Origin: Zea mays
Lineage: Eukaryota; Streptophyta; Magnoliopsida; Poales; Poaceae
Direction: 5' to 3'
DNA: 64,000 nt
NCBI RefSeq assembly: GCF_902167145.1
Contig: NW_023366926.1
Coordinates: forward strand, 62,001 to 126,000
Positions 33,265 to 46,800 of this stretch are shown here, piece after piece. The notes under the pieces are model-generated. The model worked only from the letters and a program-made list of their open reading frames with translations, searched no databases and was not told where the DNA came from. Position numbers and translations under genes: made by a program. How positions within the stretch are numbered: the stretch's first letter is position 1; the number at the start of each line of letters is the position of its first letter.

Positions 33265-36200
33265 TGTGGCGGAACTGCCCGAATTATTCCAACTTAAGTG
33301 CCCAAGTCCTGCCTTAGAGGCTAGACCACACTTAAATGGGAATAACCCGTCAATCCCTCGGATCTAGTCCGACGCGGCCACTGACAGGATCAAGTACCAC
33401 AATCTCACTCGAAGGTGAGTCACAGAGCAAATACAATAAAGCATAAAACCGTACATGTCACAATGTTAAATTATTACATCACCATCATCATCATCGGAGT
33501 TTTTGCAAAAGTAACCATCATTGTTCGAAGTGCAGCGGAAATGAACTAACGGTAAATAAATAGAGAGATGGGGAAGCCTGTCCCATCACTCCTCATGCTC
33601 CTCCTCGGCTGAGACAGGGTCCCACTCAACAGTCCAACCCGGTGGCAAGGTGGACGGCCAAGTTATCCCAGCAACCATCTCCTCCAGAGAACCTGTAAAA
33701 AATTATGCCACAAGCAAGGCTGAGTATACTAATACTCAGCTAGACTTACCCGGTGTGAGGAGTCTACTCCTCTACCTCTAGACATGCAGTTGTTTGGCTG
33801 TGGGGTTTGGTTGCCAAAAGCACTAGCTGAGTTTCTAAATCAAGATTTTAACTTAATCAAAGTTAAGTGTGACTCTCTTAAGGCTAAAAGTGAACTATCT
33901 ACTCATAAATGGTAGCAAGCATTATTAACAATTCAACATCTTTTCTCAACTCATCACACTTCCACTTATTACTCAATGTAGCAGCATGGATCAAGCAGTC
34001 TCATTAGCTGCGAGAAGCAGACGATTCGAATCGAGTTTTTTTATCCTTGCAAGGTAAACCTAAACACACGACATGCAGGGGCACTCCGTCCCCACACACA
34101 TCAACCGTCCCCATCGATTCCCCGTCAGCAGATCAGGGCTCACCGCCTTGGCGTACAATGCCCCACTGACCCCGACTGGCCGTCGTGCAGTGACCGCACT
34201 TGTACCCACCATAACCGGAATGGGAGACCTCGTCTCAGGACGCGTGAGGGGATATGTCCACTGCCAGGTTCACTCAGGTACTAGGCTTACCGATTTACCA
34301 TATTTCTCGGCATGTGCTTAGTACGTTCAAACGCTTGACTCACGGTACCACACCTTAATCCTTATTCACATTTTATCCCGTGGACAACCAATCCCCATGG
34401 ATTGTTGTCCACAACCAACATCAGTATGATATGAAAGTGGGTACAATCAATGTCCTGACCTCGCGCGAGTGCTAGAAAAATCACTCGTCTTCTACCGAGA
34501 TCCTACTTAATAAAGCAGCTACTCGACCTAGCATACTAGTATCCATCTCAAAGGAAATCCTGAGGTAATGCAACTAAGTTTTCATTCAACTCCTACACTT
34601 AAGTGCACAATACAATCCTACAAACATTAAGTGCAGTAAAATAGCATAATATAATTGGTTATGCATAAAACCGGGGCTTGCCTTCCAAAGCAGTGGCAGG
34701 CAGGTCCTCTGGTGCAGGCTCGGGTGCTGGATCTGGGGCTACCTCCTGAGCAGCTCCTTGCTCCGGCACGAGGATGTACTCTCCGTCAGCAAGATTACAG
34801 TCTATCGAAATGCAATGAACATGTATGTCATGATTATGCAAGATTTAAGAACATTAAGCTAAAGAAACTAAGTTAAGAAGTAACTTAGGGTTTTCTCAGT
34901 CATGCGGGGCTTCCAGTGGGTTAGGCTTGATACTACTTAGGCCTGGGGTTTTCAGTGAGGATAACATAGTGGATTGGTATTGTCTTCATAGACTTCAGGG
35001 GACAATTATATAAAGGGTTTAGGATGACATTAAGTTCCCTTATTCCTTTTTCCTTTCTTTAATTTCCCTTTAGGGTTTTTAGGGTAGGTTTGAACTACAA
35101 CAAGGTTTTAATAATTTCCAAAAATTTTGTAAAAATTTCAGTGGGTTGCCCTTTGCCATTCTAACTTGTTTTAAGAATTTGAGGCTTAAAGTATAAAAGT
35201 TAGGCTTTAAACAAAAATAGCAAAAGTTAGGCAAAAAGGGCCACTTTACACTACACCTCCTAGTTAGGGGTAGGTTCTGTCCTAAAGGTTATTTTTGTTG
35301 GCATCCTCTGGTAATAATAGGCCTCTGTGCTAAAAATTACAGAAAACTAAGGGGTGGTTATTTAGTTATGATTTTCTTATGTTTAATGTCAAAAAGGCAC
35401 TTCCTACTACCTTATTATTTGAAAAATGTCAAACAGCAGATTTCATATTTTTCTTAGGTTCTTTCTAATAAAACAATAGTTATCCCAAGGGTGGGGGTGT
35501 TTTCACCTTGGGGTTATTTTTGTAGAGTTTTTCTAAGTTTCACTTGTTTTATTAAAACAACAGGGATCTTACTTAGTTTACACTAAAACAGGGTATGATA
35601 TATTTTTCCAGTGAACTACATTGAATAAGTAGCCTAACAAAAATAGAGGTACCCTCTGGTTCATTAATTTAATTACATTTTCTATTTTCCTTATCTTTAA
35701 GCATATTATAGAATAAGGGGTAAAACTAACTCAAATGGAGTGGACACAGAGGTTTAACATTTTTAAACAGGTTAGTAGGTAAATATGAACTTCTCCAATT
35801 TTTCCTAACCCTAGTCAAATAGCCTAACTATTTTTCTTACTATTATTTAGCTTTTGGCCAAAACTAACATTAAATCAGAACTTTTAAGTTTTCCACAGTA
35901 CCAAGGGGTTTTATATTTTTCTTAAATAGGTTACATTAATTTGAGTCTGACAAAACTGGTTTGACCAAATTTGGATGATTTAAACAGAAGTTATGCATTT
36001 TCAAAGTTGCTGTTCAATTTAAAACAGATTTAATTAAGGGTTTCTGGAAAAACAGTTTACACCGGGGTCCCTGGGTTTAAACGAAATCCATCTTCACAGA
36101 TCTACCCCCACGCCACTATTCCCCTGTGTCACTGACATTACACAAAACCCCCTGACCTTTCTTCCCTCTCACCCGCAGTCCTTCCCTTCACTGAAACAGT

Positions 36201-37624
36201 AACCGCGGGAAAGAAAAGGGCGGCGCGGCTTACCAGCGGCGAGGGAGGTCCGGCGAAGGGTGGGGTCGGCTTGGGGAGTCTCTGGCGGTCACGTCGAGGT
36301 ACGGCTCGGCGTCGGAGGTGGCCGGAATCGCCCGGTCCACGCGTGCAGGCGGGTGTCCTCGTCGGCGGCGAGTATACCGGCCAAACTACGGCGAACTGGC
36401 GCAATCCGAGGGCACGGTGAGCATCACGGGGTCACGCAACGACTGTGTGCGCAAGGAATCGAGGGATGGTGGAGTGGCTTACCCGGTCCACGTGCTCCGG
36501 CGGGGGTGAGAGCTCCGGTGAGCGCGGACTGGCTTCTCCGGCGAAGGGAACTCCGATTCCTTGCTCGGGGAGCTTCACAGAGGTGTGCACAAGCTTCTCC
36601 GAAGGCAGGACGGGGTCGGGGATGGCTCTGCTGGCCGGTCTACGGTGGCAGAGGGGTTGGGCGGCCGCGGACTCGCTGCGCACGGGCTAACGGCGACGAG
36701 CTAACTCCGGCGAGGTATGGAGGGTGTGAGGAAGGGCGTAGCCGAAGCCTGGGAGGGCTTTATAAGCTCGGGCGCGGGCCACGGCGCGGGTTTGGCTCGG
36801 GCGCGGCGCGGGGCGTGCGAGGGCGCGCGCGAGCGTGCTCTGGCGCGGGCAGACGGCGTCGAACACGTGGCAGTGAGTTTCTTCCAATGTTCAAACGCTT
36901 CCAGAGACCGCAAACGTGCGAATCTCGCCATGAATCCGGCGCAGACCTCCTCCTGGCACCTAGGGCTATCTCACATGTGTGAGTTCCAAGGGATGATACG
37001 CCCTAGATAGGGAGATAGACGGGCGCCAAATCTGGCTTGTCTCCCTGCCCGCTCAGCGACAAAACTGATGTCAAGTGTTGTCAAACGTCTGAGTCTCGGC
37101 CTCAAATTTTTCCAGGGGGTGCCTTAAGTGGTATAGCACATTTTTGGTATAAAACCCAAGTGGTTTTGGCGCCATCTTCAAAGTGAACACGGCTGGTCTT
37201 TGAATTAGGGCTAAAAGTTGACTTAGAGGGAAATTGAGAGCTCTAGCTCTCTCTCCACTTGGAGATTTGAATTGGGTGTTCTCCAGGGGCCTTTCTGCAA
37301 TATTTCCCTCCCTTAATTGATGGTTACAAAGTTGCTTAAGGTTTGGGCAAAAGTTACACATGCTTTGCCCACTTGTTCACTCTCTCCCCCCCCCCATTAC
37401 TTAGGGTTTTGGAAGATAGGGTTTAGGAGAGGTCTAGGGTTCTTCTCCCCTATTATCCAAGGTAGCAAGTGTGCAAGGATTAGGGTAATGCTTCTTATGT
37501 CATTGGCCACTTGATTAGCACAAGAGCTCCAAAGTTCTCATGTGGTGCCCTAAGTCTTTACCTTTGTGAACACAGCTTCTAGTGTCAAGGTGGCACTAGC
37601 CAAGGTAACACCTGGGGTGTTACA
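33265..37624 (-). repeat. Chromovirus LTR 2 (shared middle LTR)
   Basis: 4360 bp with the same ends as LTR 1. TATA at 36758-36767, poly-C run 10 long. It serves as 5' LTR for the left unit (PBS 33251-33262) and 3' LTR for the right unit (polypurine tract from 37625). It agrees with LTR 3 at most sites where LTR 1 differs. Confidence 0.93.
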
Positions 37625-37874
37625 GCCCTCCCCCCTTAAAGGAAATCTCGTCCCGAGATTTAGGTAGAGTCCCTTGGAGGGTGCTTGAAGGTGTGGTGGT
37701 GTTGTTTTTCTTTTACCCTTAAGTTTCTCTTATTAACTGCTCTTCGAATGTCATCCTCTTTGCAACTTCAGAAGGAAGCCCTTCTTAAGTTAAATCCACA
37801 ACTTAGACTATCCTTGTTATCTATGTTTTTCTTATAATTGGATTCAAAGGGCAGGTGGGGGTGGGGTTTTGGGG
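37625..37874 (-). other. 3' untranslated stretch and polypurine tract, right unit
   Basis: Polypurine tract AAGGGGGGAGGGC (minus strand, 37625-37637) against the middle LTR, then non-coding sequence up to the gag-pol stop. Nothing else identified. Confidence 0.7.
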
Positions 37875-40800
37875 TTACATACCGACTCCTTTGGGTAGAA
37901 AGTCGGGGAAGCGAGAGCGTAGAAAATCCTCAGTCTCCCATGTAGCTTCTTCTGCTGAATGGTGACCCCATTGAACCTTATACATCCTGACCGACCTTGC
38001 CCGAGTTGATCTTTCCTTTTGATCTAGCACCTTGACGGGGTACTCTTGGTAGGATAAATCTGGTTCTATCTCAATGTCTGGTTCGGGGAGTACTTCAGTG
38101 GGTAGACGAACGCATTTCCGCAGCTGAGATACATGGAACACATTATGAACTGCTGACATGTGAGGTGGCAATTCCACTTGATAGGCTACGGGTCCACAAG
38201 CTTCCTTGATCTCATAGGGTCCAATGTAGCGAGGAGCTAACTTGCCCTTGATCCCGAATCTCTGGACACCCTTGGTGGGTGATACCTTAAGATAGACATG
38301 ATCTCCCACCTCAAACTGTAGAGGCTTCCGCCTCTTATCATGATAGCTCCTTTGCCTGGCCTGAGCAGCTTCTAGGTTCTTGGTAATAACCCTGACCTTT
38401 GCCTCTGCCTCGAGTACCAAGTCTGGCCCAAAAATTTCCCTTTCTCCTGTTTGAGACCAATTCAGTGGGGTCCTACACCTTCTCCCATACAATGCCTCAA
38501 AAGGTGCCATCTTCAAACTGGATTGATAGCTGTTATTGTAAGAAAACTCCGCCAAAGACAGACACTTGTCCCAATCCTTTCCATAATGTAGTGCACATGC
38601 TCGCAACATGTCTTCCAAAATTTGATTCACCCTTTCTGTCTGGCCATCTGTTTGGGGGTGATATGCTGAGCTTCGGATGACATGGGTCCCAAGTGACTCT
38701 TGCAATTGCTCCCAAAATCGTGCCACAAATGGTGCTCCTCTGTCAGATACAATGGTCTTGGGAATACCATGCAACCTTACTATCTGATCAACATAAATTT
38801 CAGCATACTTTTCTGCCCTGTGGGTGGTATGCACTGGCAAGAAATGGGCAGTCTTGGTCAACCTGTCCACGATAACCCAAATAGAATCATGGTGCCTGGA
38901 AGTATTGGGTAATCCCACTATAAAGTCCATGCAAATGTCCTCCCATTTCCAAGATGGTATGGGAAGTGGTTGCAAAGGGCCCGCTGCCTTCAAGTGACTA
39001 GCCTTTATCCTCTGGCAAGTATCACATTCAGATATGTACTTGGCAATTTCTCTTTTCATTCTAGTCCACCAATATAAAGATCTGAGGTCATGGTACATCT
39101 TGTTGCTACCAGGGTGCATGGAGAATTTGGAAAGGTGAGCTTCGTCTAGTATCTTCTTTCTAAGCTCAGGGTCCTTGGGAACAACCAATCGATCTCCAAA
39201 CCATAGAATTCCCTTGCTATCCTGTCGGAAACACTTGTATTTCTCTGCCTTTTGCTTGAGCATATCCTTGATAACCTGAACACCCTTATCCTCAACCTGT
39301 GCCCTGACTATTTGTTCTTGCAATGTGGGCTCCACCGAGATATAGCTTAGGTTACCCGAAGAAACAACTTCCAGGTTCAGCTTACACAACTCATCACACA
39401 GGGTGGTCACTCCCACATCCATGCTCATACAATTACACTGGGCCTTTCTGCTCAAGGCATCTGCCACAACGTTGGCCTTCCCTGGGTGGTAATGCACTTC
39501 CAAATCATAGTCCTTGATTAACTCCAACCATCTCCTTTGCCTCATGTTCAGATCTGCCTGAGTGAAGATGTATTTGAGACTCTTGTGATCAGTGTAGATG
39601 TTACAGTGAGCTCCCATCAGGTAGTGTCTCCATATCTTTAGAGCATGAACCACAGCTGCCAATTCCAGATCATGAGTGGGGTAGTTCTGCTCATGGGGCC
39701 TAAGTGCCCGAGAAGCATAAGCAATCACTCTGCTCTCTTGCATCAAGACACATCCCAATCCAGTACCAGAAGCATCACAATAAACTTCAAATGGCTTGGT
39801 GTTGTCAGGTTGAGCTAGCACTGGGGTTGTTGTCAAATGCTGCCTCAAGGTATGGAAGGCATCTTCACACTTTTGGCTCCACTCAAATTTGACTCCCTTC
39901 TTCAACTCAGTCATTGGCTTGGCAATTCTGGAGAAATCCGGAATAAACCGTCGATAATACCCTGCCAATCCCAGAAAACTCCGAATCTGCTTTACTGTGG
40001 TCGGGGGTTTCCAATCCATTACCTCTTGTACCTTCTCAGGATCAACTGATATCCCATCTTGAGAAATTGTGTGACCCAAGAATTTGATCTCCTTCAGCCA
40101 AAACTCACATTTGGACAACTTAGCATAAAGATGATGATCGCGCAGTCGTTGAAGTACGATGTGCAGGTGCTCAGTATGCTCATCTTCATTCTTGGAATAG
40201 ACCAAAATATCATCAATAAAAACAACCACGAACTTGTCTAACTCTGGCATGAATACTGAGTTCATCAAGTACATAAAATAAGTCGGGGCATTGGTCAGCC
40301 CAAAAGACATCACCAGAAACTCATACAGTCCATATCTGGTAGAGAAAGCCGTCCTGGGAATATCGCTGGCACGGATCTTGATCTGATGGTATCCCGAGCG
40401 AAGGTCTATCTTGGAGAATACCTTGGCTCCTACCAATTGATCAAACAGAACATCAATGCGGGGCAGTGGGTATTTGTTCTTAATAGTCACCGCATTGAGA
40501 GGACGGTAGTCAACACACATCCTCAAACTCTCATCCTTTTTCTTCACAAATAATGCTGGACATCCCCATGGTGAAGTGCTTGGACGAATAAACCCCTTGT
40601 CCAACAACTCTTGCAATTGCTTCTTCAATTCTGCCAATTCAGCGGGAGGCATCCTATAAGGTCTCTTGGAGATAGGAGCAGTCCCGGGTTGCAATTCGAT
40701 GGCAAACTCAATATCTCGGTCAGGTGGCATCCCTGGCAATTCCTCCGGAAAAACATCCGGGTAGTTACGGACCACTGGGATCTTTTCCACTGGGGATTCT

Positions 40801-42287
40801 AACATAACAAAAGCACAAGATCGGGTACAACCCTGGTCAGGCAAATACAGTGTGGTCTCACCACCAGTTGGTGAGTGCACCTCTATGGCTCTAGCCGAAA
40901 TATCCATCACAGCCTGATTTCTGGTCAACCAGTCAGTTCCCAATATGATATCCACACTCTCCAAACCCAAAATGAGAAGGTTGGTTTTAATTATCAGACT
41001 ACCAAACTTTATAGGCACATTCTTGTTAATTTGATAAGTGGCAACCCTGCCTCCTGGGGTTGAAATTGTGATACCTCCATTGGTGTGGTGAAAAGGCAAT
41101 TGGCACTTGGCACTAAATTTTGCACTGATAAAACTATGCGAAGCACCGGAATCAAAAAGAACAATAGCAGGAAAATTTAATACTGTAAAGATACCAGTCA
41201 TGACGGGTGCTCCCTCTGGAATGTCAGCCATGGTGGTGAAGTTCAGCCTGCCTTGCCTCACTTGCACCTTCTGCCTCTTGCCTTGGGCCTGATTAGCATT
41301 CTGCCCCTGCCTCTGCTGGTTCCTGGGGCAATTCTTGGCATAATGCCCAGTATTGCCACAAGTGAAGCACCTGTTGTCATTGGCTTGGCGGTACTGCTGC
41401 TGCTGATTATTCCGCTGTGCTGGAAATTGGTTGCGGTTGGGTGCCTGCTGCTGCTGTTGCTGAGGTCGGATTACCCATCGCCCCTGCTGCTGCTGGGGTC
41501 CCCTGCCCTGGGTGTCGGACACAATTCTGAAGCGCTGTGGCTGAGCTGAAGGTCCTGCCACAGGGGTCTTCCTCTTTTTCTCTGCCTGCCTAGCGGTAAT
41601 GCAGTCCTCTTGGGAGATAGCCATGTTGACCAACTCATTGTAGCTGTTGGCCCTGACGGTGTTGAGGCGATCCCGGAGCTTAGTGCTGAGCCCCCTTCTG
41701 AATCTGTCCCTCTTCTTCTCATCTGTATCCGCATGATATCCCGCATACTGGCACAAGTCATTAAAGGCCTGGGCGTACTGCAACACTGTCCTGCTGCCCT
41801 GAGTGAGTGCCAAGAACTCATTGAGCTTCCTGTCCATGATCCCGGCTGGTATATGGTGTCCTCTAAAAGCTGCCTTAAACTCCCTCCACTCCACCTCTCG
41901 GTCCTCTGGCTGCATAGCAAGAAAGTGATCCCACCAAGTCCTTGCAGGTCCGCGAAGCTGCTGGGTAGCGAACCTGACTTTGGTGACCTCTGAGCAAACT
42001 CCATGGAGCAGTGGAAATTTGGATTCCACCACTCGCAGCCACACATCTGCGTCAAGTGGGTCCTCCGCCCTTGTAAACAATGGAGGTTGGGTGCTGAGGA
42101 ATTCCTGATAGGTGGCCGCCGCGGGGTGACGTTGGTGGTCCCCACCACCATAATGCTGGGGTGGTGGCTGACGTTGAGCCAGCTGCCTCAGGATCTCATT
42201 CTGTTGAGCCATGAGCTCCTGCAGAGTGGGAGGTGGGGGCGGCGGTGGAACGTGCTCGTTCTGGCCACGACGCTGCCTCCCGGCCAT
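37875..42287 (-). CDS. gag-pol: Chromovirus gag-pol polyprotein, right unit
   Basis: Intact frame with the same domains as the left unit and the same start choice (ATG 42287; open to 42494). It differs by about five positions: Asn/Thr before APISKRPY, Lys/Arg in DIPRTAF, Ala/Thr in TNAPTYF, loss of one Leu (MTELKKG, an in-frame 3-base deletion near 39906), and Ala/Thr in TTTPVLAQ. The changes preserve the frame and spare the catalytic motifs (FIDD, DSG, integrase D-D-E). Having two open gag-pol frames in one array means either could supply protein to related non-autonomous copies. Confidence 0.93.
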   Translation of the reverse strand: MAGRQRRGQNEHVPPPPPPPTLQELMAQQNEILRQLAQRQPPPQHYGGGDHQRHPAAATYQEFLSTQPPLFTRAEDPLDADVWLRVVESKFPLLHGVCSEVTKVRFATQQLRGPARTWWDHFLAMQPEDREVEWREFKAAFRGHHIPAGIMDRKLNEFLALTQGSRTVLQYAQAFNDLCQYAGYHADTDEKKRDRFRRGLSTKLRDRLNTVRANSYNELVNMAISQEDCITARQAEKKRKTPVAGPSAQPQRFRIVSDTQGRGPQQQQGRWVIRPQQQQQQAPNRNQFPAQRNNQQQQYRQANDNRCFTCGNTGHYAKNCPRNQQRQGQNANQAQGKRQKVQVRQGRLNFTTMADIPEGAPVMTGIFTVLNFPAIVLFDSGASHSFISAKFSAKCQLPFHHTNGGITISTPGGRVATYQINKNVPIKFGSLIIKTNLLILGLESVDIILGTDWLTRNQAVMDISARAIEVHSPTGGETTLYLPDQGCTRSCAFVMLESPVEKIPVVRNYPDVFPEELPGMPPDRDIEFAIELQPGTAPISKRPYRMPPAELAELKKQLQELLDKGFIRPSTSPWGCPALFVKKKDESLRMCVDYRPLNAVTIKNKYPLPRIDVLFDQLVGAKVFSKIDLRSGYHQIKIRASDIPRTAFSTRYGLYEFLVMSFGLTNAPTYFMYLMNSVFMPELDKFVVVFIDDILVYSKNEDEHTEHLHIVLQRLRDHHLYAKLSKCEFWLKEIKFLGHTISQDGISVDPEKVQEVMDWKPPTTVKQIRSFLGLAGYYRRFIPDFSRIAKPMTELKKGVKFEWSQKCEDAFHTLRQHLTTTPVLAQPDNTKPFEVYCDASGTGLGCVLMQESRVIAYASRALRPHEQNYPTHDLELAAVVHALKIWRHYLMGAHCNIYTDHKSLKYIFTQADLNMRQRRWLELIKDYDLEVHYHPGKANVVADALSRKAQCNCMSMDVGVTTLCDELCKLNLEVVSSGNLSYISVEPTLQEQIVRAQVEDKGVQVIKDMLKQKAEKYKCFRQDSKGILWFGDRLVVPKDPELRKKILDEAHLSKFSMHPGSNKMYHDLRSLYWWTRMKREIAKYISECDTCQRIKASHLKAAGPLQPLPIPSWKWEDICMDFIVGLPNTSRHHDSIWVIVDRLTKTAHFLPVHTTHRAEKYAEIYVDQIVRLHGIPKTIVSDRGAPFVARFWEQLQESLGTHVIRSSAYHPQTDGQTERVNQILEDMLRACALHYGKDWDKCLSLAEFSYNNSYQSSLKMAPFEALYGRRCRTPLNWSQTGEREIFGPDLVLEAEAKVRVITKNLEAAQARQRSYHDKRRKPLQFEVGDHVYLKVSPTKGVQRFGIKGKLAPRYIGPYEIKEACGPVAYQVELPPHMSAVHNVFHVSQLRKCVRLPTEVLPEPDIEIEPDLSYQEYPVKVLDQKERSTRARSVRMYKVQWGHHSAEEATWETEDFLRSRFPDFLPKGVGM

Positions 42288-42592
42288 CTGAAAAACCACA
42301 TACTTACTTAACACCATAGTTCCAAATTTCAAGATTTTATCACGGGGAAAAGTTAAAACAGCATGATAGACTCTGACTTCAACAAAAGGGATTTCAAGAG
42401 GCATAAATTCTTCCTTCCAATTTTTAAACTGATAAAAGCATCCGTCAACCAAGCTCCCAAGAAAGTTTAACACGATTACATCAAATTGTTCCAAAATGAC
42501 TCAACTCTATCTAGCCTAGTACCCCAAGGGTGCAAAAGCTAAGCTAGCTGCGAGGAGTCCGACTATCCGACTTCTAAGCTTATCCTGAACAC

Positions 42593-43462
42593 CTAGTGAG
42601 CGAACGAGGCAACACTTGACTCGGGGGAGGGTGGTCTTCCCGAGCCAGCAGTGTCCACACTGGAGGCAGGATCATCTCCTCCCTCAATGTCGACGTCCTC
42701 GTTGGCCTCCTGGTCCTGGATCTCCTGGTGGTGCATGTCCAGGTGCTCGTTAGCCTCAGCAAGCTGCTGCTGAGTGTTAAGGAGCTGATCCTCGAGGACC
42801 TCGATGGTGTTCTCCCTGGTGCCCACCAGCTCCTCCAACTCCTGAATATCAGTGGATAGCTGCTCCACCTGCAAGTCCTTCTCCACCATTTCTTGAGACA
42901 AGTCAACCACGAGCTCCTCTCTGTTATCCAGCGTGATCTTTGTTGCCTCCAGCAGTGCCATCAGGTGGGACATTGCCTCACCGCGCATCACCTGAAGACG
43001 GTACAGAGCATTCATGCACCGCACTGTCAAATGCGCAGTCTGACCTGGGTAGATGGCCCAGATATCCTTGGCATGCTCCACCCGATCCTTCCACATTGGG
43101 TCGTCCTCCTTCTCAGCGGGGAACAAGCCAATGGGGTGGGTAGCCAGCTCCAAGGGATGGAATCCGCAGAAGGTAGTCAATCCATGCAGAGCGATCGCCT
43201 CGATCGTGTCCTCTGCCCGGTACCCGAAAGACTCTGAGTCCAAGGAGCGCCAGCCTGGCTGCAGGGGATGAGGCTCCAAGGTCATCCTCACCCTACAGCG
43301 GGGCACCCGGTGCTTCTCGAACTGCTGCACCGCGTACTGAGGGGGTGTCGTGTATCCAGCCCCCTGAAGTACTTCCCACAAAATGTGGGGAAAGCCCTCT
43401 CGTGCAAGTCCGTCAGTGTGGGTCAGTGCATTTCCATCATCGGAGGATCCGTGGGAAGTCAT
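42593..43462 (-). CDS. orf0: upstream ORF before gag, right unit
   Basis: 289 codons, identical in protein to the left-unit copy: N-terminal globular-looking part, acidic coiled coil, Ser/Pro-rich end. It is preceded by a non-coding leader (43463-43871) and the primer site. Named orf0 by analogy with RIRE3/RIRE8; function unknown. Confidence 0.75.
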   Translation of the reverse strand: MTSHGSSDDGNALTHTDGLAREGFPHILWEVLQGAGYTTPPQYAVQQFEKHRVPRCRVRMTLEPHPLQPGWRSLDSESFGYRAEDTIEAIALHGLTTFCGFHPLELATHPIGLFPAEKEDDPMWKDRVEHAKDIWAIYPGQTAHLTVRCMNALYRLQVMRGEAMSHLMALLEATKITLDNREELVVDLSQEMVEKDLQVEQLSTDIQELEELVGTRENTIEVLEDQLLNTQQQLAEANEHLDMHHQEIQDQEANEDVDIEGGDDPASSVDTAGSGRPPSPESSVASFAH

Positions 43463-43871
43463 CTGTGTACGGTTAAGCGTAAGTAAAAGGAAAAGAATTA
43501 TAAAAAGAACAAGGAAAAATTAAAACTCAGCCCTTTTCTAGTTAAGTAAAAAGGCACTAGGGACCTAGTTGGTTGTTATCTTGTTTTTAAGTCCTTTTCT
43601 CAGTTAGCCATTTGCTTAATTATGAATGCATGCATGCTCGTCCTGAACGACCTCACCACAAGACAAAAGGAATAGGGAGGATCTCCCATCCTGTAAAAGT
43701 GGCCTGTAGGGCCTAGTTACTTAGCCACCTAGCTACCCCTCTATTATCCTAAGGCTTCGCGTCCTAGGTCTATCCTGCTCGTCCTACTATCTATCCAACC
43801 TTGTTTCTATCAAGTTTTATTTAGAAAATTTATGGTATTTACATTTTATTGATTCCTCTGTGGTGGTACAA

Positions 43872-43883
43872 GCTCCGATACCA
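43872..43883 (-). other. Primer-binding site, right chromovirus unit
   Basis: The same TGGTATCGGAGC sequence and spacing from LTR 3 as in the left unit. Confidence 0.8.
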
Positions 43884-43885
43884 GC

Positions 43886-46800
43886 TGTGGCGGAACTGCC
43901 CGAATTATTCCAACTTAAGTGCCCAAGTCCTGCCTTAGAGGCTAGACCACACTTAAATGGGAATAACCCGTCAATCCCTCGGATCTAGTCCGACGCGGCC
44001 ACTGACAGGATCAAGTACCACAATCTCACTCGAAGGTGAGTCACAGAGCAAATACAATAAAGCATAAAACCGTACATGTCACAATGTTAAATTATTACAT
44101 CACCATCATCATCATCGGAGTTTTTGCAAAAGTAACCATCATTGGTCAAAGTGCAGCGGAAATGAACTAACGGTAAACAAATAGAGAGATGGGGAAGCCT
44201 GTCCCATCACTCCTCATGCTCCTCCTCGGCTGAGACAGGGTCCCACTCAACAGTCCAACCCGGTGGCAAGGTGGACGGCCAAGTTATCCCAGCAACCATC
44301 TCCTCCAGAGAACCTGTAAAAAATTATGCCACAAGCAAGGCTGAGTATACTAATACTCAGCTAGACTTACCCGGTGTGAGGAGTCTACTCCTCTACCTCT
44401 AGACATGCAGTTGTTTGGCTGTGGGGTTTGGTTGCCAAAAGCACTAGCTGAGTTTCTAAATCAAGATTTTAACTTAATCAAAGTTAAGTGTGACTCTCTT
44501 AAGGCTAAAAGTGAACTATCTACTCATACATGGTAGCAAGCATTATTAACAATTCAACATCTTTTCTCAACTCATCACACTTCCACTTATTACTCAATGT
44601 AGCAGCATAGATCAAGCAGTCTCATTAGCTGCGAGAAGCAGACGATTCGAATCGAGTTTTTTTTTATCCTTGCAAGGTAAACCTAAACACACGACATGCA
44701 GGGGCACTCCGTCCCCACACACATCAACCGTCCCCATCGATTCCCCGTCAGCAGATCAGGGCTCACCGCCTTGGCGTACAATGCCCCACTGACCCCGACT
44801 GGCCGTCGTGCAGTGACCGCACTTGTACCCACCATAACCGGAATGGGAGACCTCGTCTCAGGACGCGTGAGGGGATATGTCCACTGCCAGGTTCACTCAG
44901 GTACTAGGCTTACCGATTTACCATATTTCTCGGCATGTGCTTAGTACGTTCAAACGCTTGACTCACGGTACCACACCTTAATCCTTATTCACATTTTATC
45001 CCGTGGACAACCAATCCCCATGGATTGTTGTCCACAACCAACATCAGTATGATATGAAAGTGGGTACAATCAATGTCCTGACCTCGCGCGAGTGCTAGAA
45101 AAATCACTCGTCTTCTACCGAGATCCTACTTAATAAAGCAGCTACTCGACCTAGCATACTAGTATCCATCTCAAAGGAAATCCTAAGGTAATGCAACTAA
45201 GTTTTCATTCAACTCCTACACTTAAGTGCACAATACAATCCTACAAACATTAAGTGCAGTAAAATAGCATAATATAATTGGTTATGCATAAAACCGGGGC
45301 TTGCCTTCCAAAGCAGTGGCAGGCAGGTCCTCTGGTGCAGGCTCGGGTGCTGGATCTGGGGCTACCTCCTGAGCAGCTCCTTGCTCCGGCACGAGGATGT
45401 ACTCTCCGTCAGCAAGATTACAGTCTATCGAAATGCAATGAACATGTATGTCATGATTATGCAAGATTTAAGAACATTAAGCTAAAGAAACTAAGTTAAG
45501 AAGTAACTTAGGGTTTTCTCAGTCATGCGGGGCTTCCAGTGGGTTAGGCTTGATACTACTTAGGCCTGGGGTTTTCAGTGAGGATAACATAGTGGATTGG
45601 TATTGTCTTCATAGACTTCAGGGGACAATTATATAAAGGGTTTAGGATGACATTAAGTTCCCTTATTCCTTTTTCCTTTCTTTAATTTCCCTTTAGGGTT
45701 TTTAGGGTAGGTTTGAACTACAACAAGGTTTTAATAATTTCCAAAAATTTTGTAAAAATTTCAGTGGGTTGCCCTTTGCCATTCTAACTTGTTTTAAGAA
45801 TTTGAGGCTTAAAGTATAAAAGTTAGGCTTTAAACAAAAATAGCAAAAGTTAGGCAAAAAGGGCCACTTTACACTACACCTCCTAGTTAGGGGTAGGTTC
45901 TGTCCTAAAGGTTATTTTTGTTGGCATCCTCTGGTAATAATAGGCCTCTGTGCTAAAAATTACAGAAAACTAAGGGGTGGTTATTTAGTTATGATTTTCT
46001 TATGTTTAATGTCAAAAAGGCACTTCCTACTACCTTATTATTTGAAAAATGTCAAACAGCAGATTTCATATTTTTCTTAGGTTCTTTCTAATAAAACAAT
46101 AGTTATCCCAAGGGTGGGGGTGTTTTCACCTTGGGGTTATTTTTGTAGAGTTTTTCTAAGTTTCACTTGTTTTATTAAAACAACAGGGATCTTACTTAGT
46201 TTACACTAAAACAGGGTATGATATATTTTTCCAGTGAACTACATTGAATAAGTAGCCTAACAAAAATAGAGGTACCCTCTGGTTCATTAATTTAATTACA
46301 TTTTCTATTTTCCTTATCTTTAAGCATATTATAGAATAAGGGGTAAAACTAACTCAAATGGAGTGGACAGAGAGGTTTAACATTTTTAAACAGGTTAGTA
46401 GGTAAATATGAACTTCTCCAATTTTTCCTAACCCTAGTCAAATAGCCTAACTATTTTTCTTACTATTATTTAGCTTTTGGCCAAAACTAACATTAAATCA
46501 GAACTTTTAAGTTTTCCACAGTACCAAGGGGTTTTATATTTTTCTTAAATAGGTTACATTAATTTGAGTCTGACAAAACTGGTTTGACCAAATTTGGATG
46601 ATTTAAACAGAAGTTATGCATTTTCAAAGTTGCTGTTCAATTTAAAACAGATTTAATTAAGGGTTTCTGGAAAAACAGTTTACACCGGGGTCCCTGGGTT
46701 TAAACGAAATCCATCTTCACAGATCTACCCCCACGCCACTATTCCCCTGTGTCACTGACATTACACAAAACCCCCTGACCTTTCTTCCCTTTCACCCGCA